Assembly: GCF_042682525.1 (NCBI RefSeq)
Contig: NZ_JBHUHP010000009.1
Location: 496,001 to 560,000, forward strand
Reading direction: 5' to 3'
Length of the DNA: 64,000 nucleotides
Source of the DNA: Blastococcus_B deserti
GTDB lineage: Bacteria; Actinomycetota; Actinomycetes; Mycobacteriales; Geodermatophilaceae
Every line of letters begins with the position of its first letter. The first letter of the stretch is position 1. Of this stretch, positions 44,371 through 52,553 are shown one piece after another. A model generated the notes under the pieces. It made no database searches. It saw only the letters and a program-made list of their open reading frames with translations, and was not told the DNA's origin. The translations under genes were made by a program, and so were the position numbers.

Positions 44371-45169
44371 GGGCGTGGGTGGGGGACCGGACGCGGCCGT
44401 GCTCGGTCCGGGCGTCGTCGGCGCGCCCACCGGGGGCTGGCGGACGGCGACCGTCGCCCGCGTGCGCCGCCCGATCCGGCGCTCGGTCGAGCTGCGGCTG
44501 GACGTGCACGACCGGATCGACCACCTGCCCGGCCAGCACTACGTCGTCCGGCTGACCGCCGAGGACGGCTACACCGCCCAGCGGTCCTACTCGATCGCCT
44601 CGGCGCCCGGCGACCCGCTGGTCGAGCTGTTCGTGGAGCGGCTGGACGACGGGGAGGTCTCCACCCACCTGGCCGACGTCGTCGAACCCGGCGACGAGCT
44701 CGAGGTCCGTGGGCCGATCGGCGGCTGGTTCGTCTGGGACGGCGAGACGCCCGCGCTGCTGGTCGCCGGGGGGTTCGGCGTCGTCCCGTTCATCGGGATG
44801 CTCCGGCACGCGCGGGCGCTCGGCCGGACGGGCCTGCTGCGCATCGCGGTGTCCGCCCGGACGCTGGACCGGCTGCCCTACGCCGACGAGCTGGTCGCGG
44901 CCGGCGCGCTGCTGGTCCTCACGCGGGAGCCGCACGGCATCCGCCCCCCCGGGCGGCTCACCGCCGCGGATCTCGTGCCGCTGTGGGAGCCGGGCCAGAC
45001 GGCGTACGTGTGCGGATCGGCGGCGTTCGCCGAGGCGGCCGGCCAGCTCCTGGTGGGCATGGGCGTCCCCCCCGGCGGGCATCCGGGTGGAGCGGTTCGG
45101 GCCCAGCGGCTGATCCGCCGGAACGGCCCGCCACGGCCGACCCCGACGGCCCGCCGCTCCGGCCCCTGA
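44363..45169 (+). CDS. FAD/NAD-binding oxidoreductase (FNR type), 3' end frameshifted
   Basis: A ferredoxin-reductase-type protein with the FAD motif RSYSIASAPGDP, an NAD-binding segment (LLVAGGFGVVPFIGML) and C-terminal YVCGSAAFAEAAGQLL. It should feed electrons from NAD(P)H to the Moco enzyme upstream, whose stop overlaps its GTG. As read it ends at 45169 with an atypical tail. Removing one C from the C7 run at 45067-45073 restores the family ending RVERFGPSG with a stop at 45113, giving about 249 residues. Mutation and sequencing error are both possible. Confidence 0.82.
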   Translation: MIEGVGGGPDAAVLGPGVVGAPTGGWRTATVARVRRPIRRSVELRLDVHDRIDHLPGQHYVVRLTAEDGYTAQRSYSIASAPGDPLVELFVERLDDGEVSTHLADVVEPGDELEVRGPIGGWFVWDGETPALLVAGGFGVVPFIGMLRHARALGRTGLLRIAVSARTLDRLPYADELVAAGALLVLTREPHGIRPPGRLTAADLVPLWEPGQTAYVCGSAAFAEAAGQLLVGMGVPPGGHPGGAVRAQRLIRRNGPPRPTPTARRSGP

Positions 45170-45430
45170 CCACGCCCGGGCGCTTCGACGTCATCGCCCA
45201 GCGACCGGAGCCGGGAGGCCGTGCTCCACCGGTGGGACGGCGTCGTGGAGTTGCGGCGGGACGACGGGGGAGCGGGGGACCGGGAGCCACGGCGTCCTTG
45301 ACCGGACCTGCTCGTCGCCCGGGAGCCCCGAGGACCCGACGTGGGCTCAGGTCGGGCGCTCGCGCGACCACTGGCCGGGCACCGTCGTCGCTAGGCTCGA
45401 CACAGCGGGAACGCGAGGGGGAGACGGCTC

Positions 45431-46036
45431 ATGGCCGATGGCGACGACCTCCGCCGGGACCTCCTGTGGCGCATCGACGCGCGGCGCGCGTCGATCCAGG
45501 CCTTCCTGCGCCACCAGCGCCCGCGCACCCGCCGGCGGACCACCGCCACGATCGTGCTCAGCTCGCTGGCCGCGCTCTTCACCGCCGGCCCCGCGATCGG
45601 CGGCGAGACGTTCGCGGAGGGCGTCCAGGGTGCCCTCGGACTGGTCAGCGAGTCCTACGTGTGGCGGGTGCTGTGCCTGCTCGCCCTGCTCGTGTCGGTG
45701 TCGGCCGCGATCCTCACCAACATCGGCAAGGCGCATGACGACGTCGCCAGGATCAGCACCGCCGAGGCGGCCAACGCCGAGCTCGAGGGGCTGGCCACGC
45801 TTATCCGGTACGGGCACCTGGCGATGGAGGACGCAGTCAAGCTGTACCAGCAGTACAGCACCAAGATCCCCTTCATCGACGACGTGCCCGCCGCCGTGGG
45901 TGCGCCCGGCTACGGACTCCCCTCGGGCGCCGGCCCCCTGCCGCCCCCCGGCACCGGGCCCCCGCCGCCCGCTGCCTACCGCCCACCGCCTCCGCCTCCG
46001 GCGGGGTACCGACCGCCGCCGCCCCCGGGGCGCTGA
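45431..46036 (+). CDS. Two-helix membrane protein with proline-rich tail
   Basis: A 201-residue protein with a basic N-terminal helix (RRDLLWRIDARRASIQAFLR) and two membrane helices (TATIVLSSLAALFTAGPAIG, WRVLCLLALLVSVSAAILTN). An acidic helical segment with AEAANAELEGLATLIRYGHL follows, and the tail is proline-rich (PPPPAAYRPPPPPPAGYRPP). The arrangement recalls SLATT-type membrane proteins, but this is only a resemblance. TAGGCT at 45392-45397 is a likely -10. A GGGGGAG site precedes the ATG. Confidence 0.6.
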   Translation: MADGDDLRRDLLWRIDARRASIQAFLRHQRPRTRRRTTATIVLSSLAALFTAGPAIGGETFAEGVQGALGLVSESYVWRVLCLLALLVSVSAAILTNIGKAHDDVARISTAEAANAELEGLATLIRYGHLAMEDAVKLYQQYSTKIPFIDDVPAAVGAPGYGLPSGAGPLPPPGTGPPPPAAYRPPPPPPAGYRPPPPPGR

Positions 46037-46132
46037 CCGCGGGCCAGGTGTGGCCGCCCGGTGGGTGGGGGTAGCGCAGCCAGGACGCGTCGCCGGTTGC
46101 GGCCTCGGCGTCACCGCACTCGAGGAGACGCC

Positions 46133-46954
46133 GTGGACCTGGACCAGAAGCGCACGGAGCTCGGTGAGCGCGACGCCCCCGTCGAGGACGAGCTCACCGA
46201 GGCGTTCGAGACGATCGTCAGCGAGGGGGCGCAGCGCCTGCACCGCTCGTGGCGTGAGGTCCTCTCCACGGGCTTCGCCGGAGGCCTGGAGGTCGGGACC
46301 GGCGTGCTGGCGATGTTCGCGGTGTACCACGAGACGCAGAACCACCTGCTGGCCGGGATCGCATTCAGCATCGGCTTCATCGCCCTCCTGCTGGCGCGCA
46401 GCGAGCTCTTCACGGAGGGCTTCCTCGTGCCGGTCACCGCCGTCGTCGCCGGCCGGGCCGGGGTCGGCCAGCTCGGCAAGCTGTGGGGCGGCACCCTGGT
46501 CGCCAACCTCGTGGGGGGCTGGCTGTTCATGTGGCTGGTGGTGACGGCGTTCCCACGGCTGCGGGCGACGGCCGTGGAGTCGGCGACCCACTTCGCCGAC
46601 GCGCCCCTCGACCGGCAGGCGGTCTGTCTCGCACTGCTGGCCGGCAGTTCGCTGACCCTGATGACCCGCATGCAGCACGGCACCACCTCGGATCCGGCCA
46701 AGGTCGTGGCCGCGGTCGCGGGTGCGTTCCTGCTCGCCGGGTTGCAGATGTTCCACTCGATCCTCGACTCGCTGGTCATCTTCGCCGGGATCCACGCCGG
46801 TGGCCCGCTCGGCTACGGCGACTGGCTGGCCTGGTTCTGGTACACCGCGCTGCTCAACATGGCCGGCGGACTGCTGGTGGTCACCGTCCTGCGGCTGCTC
46901 CGGAGCAAGCAGCTCATCCAGCGCGAGCGGGCCGAGGCCGACGCCGGTCGCTGA
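46133..46954 (+). CDS. Formate/nitrite transporter (FocA/NirC) family protein
   Basis: The 273-residue channel has about six helices, including STGFAGGLEVGTGVLAMFAV, the ARSELFTEGFLVPVTAVVAG re-entrant region, LVANLVGGWLFMWLVV and a long helix LNMAGGLLVVTVLRLL. Family members move small monovalent anions such as formate, nitrite or hydrosulfide. No adjacent formate or nitrite gene indicates the substrate. The GTG at 46133 has GAGGAG 5 nt upstream. Confidence 0.85.
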   Translation: MDLDQKRTELGERDAPVEDELTEAFETIVSEGAQRLHRSWREVLSTGFAGGLEVGTGVLAMFAVYHETQNHLLAGIAFSIGFIALLLARSELFTEGFLVPVTAVVAGRAGVGQLGKLWGGTLVANLVGGWLFMWLVVTAFPRLRATAVESATHFADAPLDRQAVCLALLAGSSLTLMTRMQHGTTSDPAKVVAAVAGAFLLAGLQMFHSILDSLVIFAGIHAGGPLGYGDWLAWFWYTALLNMAGGLLVVTVLRLLRSKQLIQRERAEADAGR

Positions 46955-46968
46955 CGCCGCCGGGACGG

Positions 46969-47514
46969 TCAACCGCGTGCTGCGCGCCGGATCGCGGCAA
47001 CGTACCGATCGGTGGCCAGCCGCTGGAGCAGCAGGCTGACCGGTCCGCCCAGCCGGGCCAGCGGTGACGCCAGCCGGAAGAAAACGCGGATCTCGTAGAC
47101 GACCTCGCCCGCCGGGGTCAGCCGGACGAGGAAGCACTCCTCCCCGCTCTCGGGATGCCCGGGCAGGGTGCCGTAGGCGAATCCGCGCTCGTCGCCCCCG
47201 GTCTCGGCCCACACCACGCGGCAGGGGATGTCGTAGCCGAACCGGGGCAGACCCGCGGTCAGGACGACGACCGTTCCGGGCCGGCCGGCCGGGCCGGTGG
47301 CCCGCACCCGCAGGCCCACGCCGCGCTGCGCTCGCCAGCCGAAGACGGCGGCAGCCGCCCGCTCGAAGTCGTCCCGGCCGGATCCGACGACGGCCCGGCG
47401 GTGGGATCCGTGGAATCCCTCGGGCACGTCGCCCGTCCGTGCCGCACCCACCGAGGCGTAGGTCAACGGCGCGTCGAGGAGCCGGGCGGGGTCGGTCGCA
47501 CGCAGCAAGCCCAT
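46969..47514 (-). CDS. DUF1990 family protein
   Basis: The 181-residue protein has LTYASVGAARTG near its start, GWRAQRGVGLRVRATG in the middle and GFAYGTLPGHPESGEECF then EIRVFFRLASPLARLGGPV near its end, the pattern of DUF1990 proteins. No role is known. The ATG at 47514 is chosen; a GTG at 47550 would add 12 residues. It is convergent with the FocA-like gene. Confidence 0.78.
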   Translation of the reverse strand: MGLLRATDPARLLDAPLTYASVGAARTGDVPEGFHGSHRRAVVGSGRDDFERAAAAVFGWRAQRGVGLRVRATGPAGRPGTVVVLTAGLPRFGYDIPCRVVWAETGGDERGFAYGTLPGHPESGEECFLVRLTPAGEVVYEIRVFFRLASPLARLGGPVSLLLQRLATDRYVAAIRRAARG

Positions 47515-47686
47515 CACGACCGCCCGGCACGCAGCAGGTAGGGCATGCACCCAGTCTGCGGGGCGCGAGACACGGCGCTCACTCCACCGGTGACCCAGGA
47601 CCTGCGGCGCTCCGGCCGTGGCACGCCCGGCCACGGAACACCGGCCGACGGCGTCGGATCACCGGCCAGGGGACCGCCCCGCGTGG

Positions 47687-48499
47687 TCAGGGCAGCGGCG
47701 GTGCCTCGGTGATCGGCGGCGGTGCCTCGGTGATCGGCGGCGGTGCCTCGGTGATCGGCGGCGGTGCCTCGGTCGTGGGTGGTGGTGCCTCGGTCGTGGG
47801 TGGTGGTGCCTCGGTGGTCGGTGGTGGTGCCTCGGTGGTCGGTGGTGGTGCCTCGGTGGTCGGTGGTGGTGCCTCGGTGGTCGGTGGTGGTGCCTCGGTG
47901 GTCGGTGGTGGTGCCTCGGTCCTGGGTGGCGGTGCCTCGGTCGTCGGCGGGGCCTCCGACGTGGTCCGCCCGGCCGATGGCGGCGTGCTCGCCCGGTCCC
48001 CCGTCGTGGGAGCCCCCGGCGCGGGGAACGCGGCGAGAGCCGGCGCCGCCCCTGCCGGCCCGCCGGGTGCGGCCGCCGTGGACGATGTGTCGGCCCGGGT
48101 CGGCTGCCGGGCGCCGCTGATCCCGCTCCCCGAGCCGGCCGATGCGTCACCGACCGGACCGGCCGTCGACCGCCCGCCGGGAAGAATGGGTCGGTCGTCG
48201 TTGGCCAGCGCCGGCACGCCGATCGGGCCGGCGACATCCCCCGAGAAGGGCGCCGCTCCGCCGGCCGCGGTCGCCCCGGTAGTACCGATCGCGGCCTGCC
48301 GGCCGAGGGCGCCGGGACCGCCTCCGGTCATGCCCACGTAGATCACCACGAGGGCGACCAGGGCGGCCGCGCAGGCCAGGGCGAGGAGGAACAGTGCATC
48401 GAACGGTTCACGGCCGTCCTCAGGGAACGGATCGCCTGATCCCGTCCCCCCGCCGTCCCTCGCGTCGGGGGGTCCCGGGTCCGTAGGCGTCGTCGGCAC
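47687..48499 (-). CDS. Single-pass membrane protein with threonine/proline repeat domain
   Basis: A 270-residue protein with an acidic N-terminus (DPFPEDGREPFDALF), one membrane helix (LLALACAAALVALVVIYVGM), an Ala/Gly/Pro-rich linker and about twelve heptad units of the type EAPPPTT to the C-terminus. By charge rule the repeat region is extracytoplasmic, and could span or extend through the cell wall. GTG 48499 follows GGAGG-ACCC. No enzymatic domain is present. Confidence 0.65.
   Translation of the reverse strand: MPTTPTDPGPPDARDGGGTGSGDPFPEDGREPFDALFLLALACAAALVALVVIYVGMTGGGPGALGRQAAIGTTGATAAGGAAPFSGDVAGPIGVPALANDDRPILPGGRSTAGPVGDASAGSGSGISGARQPTRADTSSTAAAPGGPAGAAPALAAFPAPGAPTTGDRASTPPSAGRTTSEAPPTTEAPPPRTEAPPPTTEAPPPTTEAPPPTTEAPPPTTEAPPPTTEAPPPTTEAPPPTTEAPPPITEAPPPITEAPPPITEAPPLP
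47700..47952. repeat. Twelve tandem 21-bp units encoding EAPPP(T/I)T
   Basis: The unit GGTGGTGCCTCGGT-N7 is repeated about twelve times. Five central copies are identical, with three variant copies at one end (GATCGGCGGCG) and divergent copies at the other. Copy number keeps the reading frame, so length variation between strains is expected. Confidence 0.9.
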
Positions 48500-48732
48500 G
48501 GGTCCTCCGGAGTTCGGCACGGATGAGCGCTCCGGCGCGGACTCTCCCCAACGGCAGGCGCCCGGCGGGGCGTCGAGGCGGCGCTGCCGCGGCAGGATCG
48601 GTACTCGTGCGGCGAGTTGCCACCCAGACGGCACCGGAGGGGAGCGCACAGTGGTGAAGCGGGCCGCGCCCTCGGGCAGGCCGCCTTCTGCTCCCACCTC
48701 GCGACGTCCCACCACGTAGGTTGATCGGCACT

Positions 48733-49575
48733 GTGCTCACCGCCGTCACCGCCACCCGCTACGTCACCCCGCTGCGCGAGGGTGGCTCGCTGCCGGGCCT
48801 CATGGAAGCCGACGACCTGGGCACGTACGTGGTCAAGTGGCGGGCCGCCGGACAGGGCGTCGAGGTGCTTGTCGCCGAGGTGATCTGCGCCGAGCTGGCC
48901 CGGGCGCTGGACCTGCCGGTGCCCGCGCTGGTCACGGTCGACGTCGTGCCGGAGCTCGCGGTCGGCGAGCCGGACTTCGAGGTGCAGGAGCTGCTCCAGC
49001 GCTCGGCCGGGCGCAACCTCGGTCTCGACTACTTGCCCGGGGCGCTGGACTTCGAGGCCGGGGCCGACGGAGTCCCTCCCGAGCTCGCCGGGCGCGTGCT
49101 GTGGTTCGACGCGCTGATCGGCAACGTCGACCGTTCCTGGCGCAATCCGAACATGCTGTTCTGGCACGGCCGGCTGCAGCTGATCGACCACGGTGCCGCA
49201 CTGACCTTCCACCATCACTGGCCGGGGGCCGAGGCGGCGATCACGCGCCCCTACGACGCGTCCGCCCACGCCCTCCTCGAATGCGACCCCCAGGTGGCCG
49301 CCGCCGACGCCGCGCTGGCCGGCCGGGTCACCCGCCCGCTGCTGGAGGAAGTCCTCGCCCAGGTGCCCGACGAGTGGCTGGAGGAGGAGCCCGACGCGCT
49401 CCGGATCCGTTACGTCGAGCAGTTGCTGGCCCGGCTGGCCGCCCGCAACGCGTGGCTACCGCCGCTGGTGGCCGCGGCCGAGGCGGGCGGTGGCGCTCGG
49501 CGCCGTGCGCCACGGGGGGAGAACCGGCCGGCCTGGCTCGGCCCGCCCCCGCCGGAGGGGGTGACCCAGCGATGA
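48733..49575 (+). CDS. HipA-like kinase-fold protein
   Basis: The 280-residue protein starts MLTAVTATRYVTPLREGGSL, characteristic of a HipA-related family in actinobacteria. YVVKWRAAGQGVEVLVAEVI supplies the ATP-lysine position, WFDALIGNVDRSWRNPNML the catalytic N-x-D-R loop and LQLIDHGAAL the metal-binding Asp. It lacks HipA's usual N-terminal domain and no HipB-type antitoxin is adjacent. The next gene, a DUF3037 protein, overlaps it by 4 nt (ATGA). TAGGTT 10 nt upstream may serve a near-leaderless transcript. Confidence 0.82.
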   Translation: MLTAVTATRYVTPLREGGSLPGLMEADDLGTYVVKWRAAGQGVEVLVAEVICAELARALDLPVPALVTVDVVPELAVGEPDFEVQELLQRSAGRNLGLDYLPGALDFEAGADGVPPELAGRVLWFDALIGNVDRSWRNPNMLFWHGRLQLIDHGAALTFHHHWPGAEAAITRPYDASAHALLECDPQVAAADAALAGRVTRPLLEEVLAQVPDEWLEEEPDALRIRYVEQLLARLAARNAWLPPLVAAAEAGGGARRRAPRGENRPAWLGPPPPEGVTQR

Positions 49576-49976
49576 GCCGCTCCGGGACCAGGGACACGTT
49601 CGAGTACGCCGTGCTGAGGGTCGTTCCGCGGGTCGAGCGGGGGGAGGCGTTCAACGCCGGCGTCCTCGTGTACTGCCGCCAGCGCGACTACCTGGGCTCG
49701 CGCGTGCACCTGGACGTCGACCGCCTGCACGCGCTGGACCCGACAGCGGATGCGGAGGCGATCCGCCGGGCGCTCCAGGCGGCCACCGACGTCTGCGCGG
49801 CGGCTCCCGGTGCGGGCGCGGCGGGGCGCGAGGCGCTCGGCTCGCGGTTCCGCTGGCTGACCGCACCCCGCAGCACGGTCATCCAGCCCGGCCCGGTGCA
49901 CACCGGGCTCACCGAGGACCCGGACGCCGAGGCCGACCGTCTGCTCCGCCTGCTGGTCCTCCCGGTCGAAGCCTGA
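49572..49976 (+). CDS. DUF3037 family protein
   Basis: The 134-residue protein has YAVLRVVPRVERGEAFNAGV and LVYCRQRDYLGSRVHLD near the N-terminus, typical of DUF3037. It overlaps the HipA-like kinase gene by 4 nt, and the pairing of these two families is recurrent. It may be a substrate, adaptor or antitoxin-like partner of the kinase; that is inference. No catalytic motif is apparent. Confidence 0.85.
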   Translation: MSRSGTRDTFEYAVLRVVPRVERGEAFNAGVLVYCRQRDYLGSRVHLDVDRLHALDPTADAEAIRRALQAATDVCAAAPGAGAAGREALGSRFRWLTAPRSTVIQPGPVHTGLTEDPDAEADRLLRLLVLPVEA

Positions 49977-50066
49977 GCTCGCGCCGGTGTGCGGTCCAGG
50001 GGCATGGCAGGTGCGCAGTGAACTCGCGCCGGGGCCTCGTCCACCGGTCGCCACGTCACCACCGTG

Positions 50067-50088
50067 GGTGAACGGCCGGTGAACGCCG
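50067..50088 (-). promoter_or_regulatory. PHO box (PhoP direct repeats) upstream of phoX
   Basis: On the minus strand GTTCACC occurs twice with an 11-nt period (GTTCACCGGCC GTTCACCCACG), matching the two-unit actinobacterial PHO box. It lies upstream of a -10-like TAGCGT at 50139-50144 and the PhoX-like phosphatase start at 50183. Confidence 0.7.
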
Positions 50089-50182
50089 CCTTCACCGACC
50101 GTCCCTCGAGCGGTCATGGAGAGGTCGCAGACGCTTCCTAGCGTCGGGGACGGCTGACCTTCCCGCCGTCCCAGGAGATTCG

Positions 50183-52165
50183 ATGACCCTGACCGAACCG
50201 CCCGTTACCGAGTCACCGGACCCGGACGACCGAAGCAGCAACCCCTCGACCGCCCGGCCCTTCATGGAGATCGCCGAGGCCCGGCTGTCCCGTCGCTCGG
50301 TGCTGGCCGGGGGCATGCTGGCCGCAGCCGGCTTCCTCACCACCAGCGTGGTCGGCGCACCGCCGGCCCGCGCCTTCACCGGCGGTGGGTCCACGGGGAC
50401 CACCGCCGGTTCACTGCTCGGGTTCGAAGCGATCCCGCCGAGCGGCCTCGACGAGGTCGTCGTCCCCGACGGCTACTCCGCCCGTCCGTTCATCCCGTGG
50501 GGCACGCCGATCCTCGGGTTCTTCCCGGCGTTCCGCCCGGGCACGCCGAGCGAAGGCGTCCCGACCGGGAACACCGCCGACGAGCAGGCCCAGCAGGTCG
50601 GCATGCACCACGACGGCATGACCTACTTCCCGCTGGCCTCCGGCGACCGCGGCAACCGGCACGGGCTGCTCGTGCTCAACCACGAGTACACCGACGAGTA
50701 CTACCTGCACCAGGGCACGTTCGTGGCCGGCTACGAGCCCCGGACGGCCGAAGGGGTGCGCAAGTCGCAGAACGCGCACGGCGTCTCCGTCGTCGAGATC
50801 GCGTGCGCCGCGTCCGGGGAGTGGCAGGTGGTCCGCTCGACGCGCAACCGCCGGATCACCGCCTCGACGCCGATGGCCTTTTCCGGCCCGGCCACGGGCC
50901 ACGAGCTGGTCCGCACCACTGCGGACCGGGCCGGGCGCCGCCCGCTCGGCACGCTCAACAACTGCGGCAACGGGGAGACGCCCTGGGGCACCTACCTCAC
51001 CTGCGAGGAGAACTTCAACGGGTACTTCCGGGTGGACGGCACCCTGGACGGCGACAGCGCCGCGCTGGTGAAGCGGTACGGGGTCGGAGGCGACCGCAAC
51101 GGCTGGGCGGCGCACGACCCCCGCTTCGTCGTCACGCCGGAGGACCCCAACGAGGCCAACCGCTTCGGCTGGGTGGTCGAGATCGACCCGTTCGAGCCGG
51201 ATTCCACGCCGGTCAAGCGGACCGCTCTCGGGCGGCTCAAGCACGAGGACGCGACCGTGCAGATCGCACGGGACGGGCGGGTCGTCGTCTACATGGGTGA
51301 CGACCAGGTCAACGAGTACGTCTACAAGTTCGTCAGCGCGCACCGGTGGGACCACCCCCGGTTCCGGGGCCGTGCGCAGAGCCCCCTGGACGAGGGCACC
51401 CTCTACGTGGCGCGCTTCTCGGACGACGGGCGCGGCGAGTGGATCCCCCTGGTGCACGGTGAGCGCGGCCTGACCCCGGAGAACGGGTTCGCCGATCAGG
51501 GTGAGGTGCTGGTCAAGACCCGGCTGGCGGCCGACGAGGTGGGTGCGACGCCCATGGACCGCCCCGAGTGGACCGCCGTCGACCCGGACAGCGGGACCGT
51601 CTACCTGACGCTGACCAACAACGCCGACCGCACCGCCCCGAACGGCCCGAACCCGCGCGCCTTCCCGCCGGACGCCGACGGCAGGAGGGTCGGCAACAAG
51701 TGGGGCCACATCGTCCGCTGGGACGAGGACGGCGGTGACCACACCGCCACCGGCTTCCGCTGGGACCTGTTCCTGCTGGCCGGCCCAGGGGACGGGATCG
51801 ACGGGTCGACGGTCGAGCCGGAGGACGCCTTCGGGTCGCCGGACGGGCTGTGGGTGGATCCCGACCGCCGGGCCTGGATCCAGACCGACGGCACGCAGCC
51901 GAACGGCGCCAACAACCAGATGCTGGCTGCCGATGCACGGGCGCCGTACCGCGCCGAGCCCGAGGTGCGCCGCTTCCTCACCGGCGTGGTCGGGTGCGAG
52001 GTCACCGGCATCGCGACGACGCCCGACCGGCGGACCCTGTTCGTCAACCTCCAGCACCCCGGTGAGGACGGCGGCAGCACGTGGCCGCGCCTGGACGGCA
52101 TCGAGACGCCGCGGTCGGCGACCGTGATCGTCACCAAGGAAGACGGCGGCGTCATCGGCACCTGA
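50183..52165 (+). CDS. phoX: PhoX family (DUF839) secreted phosphatase
   Basis: The 660-residue protein has a twin-arginine signal (LSRRSVLAGGMLAAAGFLTT, RR at 37-38, cleavage near APPARA). The PhoX/DUF839 domain includes HHDGMTYFPLASGD, GLLVLNHEYTDE, TYLTCEENFNGYF, VVEIDPFEPDS and DGLWVDPDRRAWIQTDG. PhoX enzymes are calcium-iron alkaline phosphatases exported folded by Tat and induced by phosphate starvation. The PHO box upstream fits. The ATG follows CCAGGAGATTCG. Confidence 0.9.
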   Translation: MTLTEPPVTESPDPDDRSSNPSTARPFMEIAEARLSRRSVLAGGMLAAAGFLTTSVVGAPPARAFTGGGSTGTTAGSLLGFEAIPPSGLDEVVVPDGYSARPFIPWGTPILGFFPAFRPGTPSEGVPTGNTADEQAQQVGMHHDGMTYFPLASGDRGNRHGLLVLNHEYTDEYYLHQGTFVAGYEPRTAEGVRKSQNAHGVSVVEIACAASGEWQVVRSTRNRRITASTPMAFSGPATGHELVRTTADRAGRRPLGTLNNCGNGETPWGTYLTCEENFNGYFRVDGTLDGDSAALVKRYGVGGDRNGWAAHDPRFVVTPEDPNEANRFGWVVEIDPFEPDSTPVKRTALGRLKHEDATVQIARDGRVVVYMGDDQVNEYVYKFVSAHRWDHPRFRGRAQSPLDEGTLYVARFSDDGRGEWIPLVHGERGLTPENGFADQGEVLVKTRLAADEVGATPMDRPEWTAVDPDSGTVYLTLTNNADRTAPNGPNPRAFPPDADGRRVGNKWGHIVRWDEDGGDHTATGFRWDLFLLAGPGDGIDGSTVEPEDAFGSPDGLWVDPDRRAWIQTDGTQPNGANNQMLAADARAPYRAEPEVRRFLTGVVGCEVTGIATTPDRRTLFVNLQHPGEDGGSTWPRLDGIETPRSATVIVTKEDGGVIGT

Positions 52166-52240
52166 GGGCGCCCGGTCCCTCCTCCGGGGCCGGTGCGACC
52201 GGCAGCCCGGAGGAGAGGCCGGCTCCTCGGTGCCCTCAGG
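52161..52240. terminator. Three-tier nested hairpin between convergent genes
   Basis: The outer stem CCTGAGGGCGCC pairs with GGTGCCCTCAGG (11 of 12). The middle stem is CTCCTCCGGG with CCCGGAGGAG (perfect, 10 bp). The inner stem is GCCGGT-GCG-ACCGGC. The structure overlaps the stop codons of both phoX and the convergent dehydratase gene and should stop transcription both ways. Confidence 0.75.
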
Positions 52241-52529
52241 TCGGCAGCAGGGCGTCGATCCGGCGGGCCAGCTGCACGTCGAGGTCGGTGACGCCGCCGG
52301 CCGAGTGCGTGGCGAGGTGCAGGTGCAGGGTGCGCCAGCGCAGGTCGACGTCCGGGTGGTGGTCCATCTCCTCGGCGACGTCGGCGATGGCGACGATCGC
52401 GGCGACGGCGTCGCGGAACGTGGGCAGCTGCACCTTGCGGTGGAGGCCGTCGCCGTCCCCCGTCCAGTGCGGGAGCTCCGCCAGCGCGGCGGCGACGTCG
52501 GCGGGGGAGAGGAGCGGCGGACGCGGCAT
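52236..52529 (-). CDS. Pterin-4a-carbinolamine dehydratase
   Basis: The 97-residue single-domain enzyme has the active-site signature EEMDHHPDVDLRW followed by LHLHLATHSAGGVTDLD. It recycles hydroxylated pterin cofactors or acts in related pterin chemistry. It is 24 nt downstream of the cysH gene and may be co-transcribed with it, though there is no obvious functional link. Confidence 0.9.
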   Translation of the reverse strand: MPRPPLLSPADVAAALAELPHWTGDGDGLHRKVQLPTFRDAVAAIVAIADVAEEMDHHPDVDLRWRTLHLHLATHSAGGVTDLDVQLARRIDALLPT

Positions 52530-52553
52530 CCGCCCATCCTGCCCGCGCTCAGC

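Noticed and set aside
47700..47952. Tandem repeats considered as a CRISPR array
   Set aside because: Units are 21 bp with no unique spacers and encode an in-frame peptide repeat.
49974..50032. Direct repeat TGA(G/A)CTCGCGCCGG, 45 nt apart, after the DUF3037 gene
   Set aside because: Only 14 nt long, no ORF chain or hairpin goes with it, and it is likely a chance feature of GC-rich intergenic DNA.
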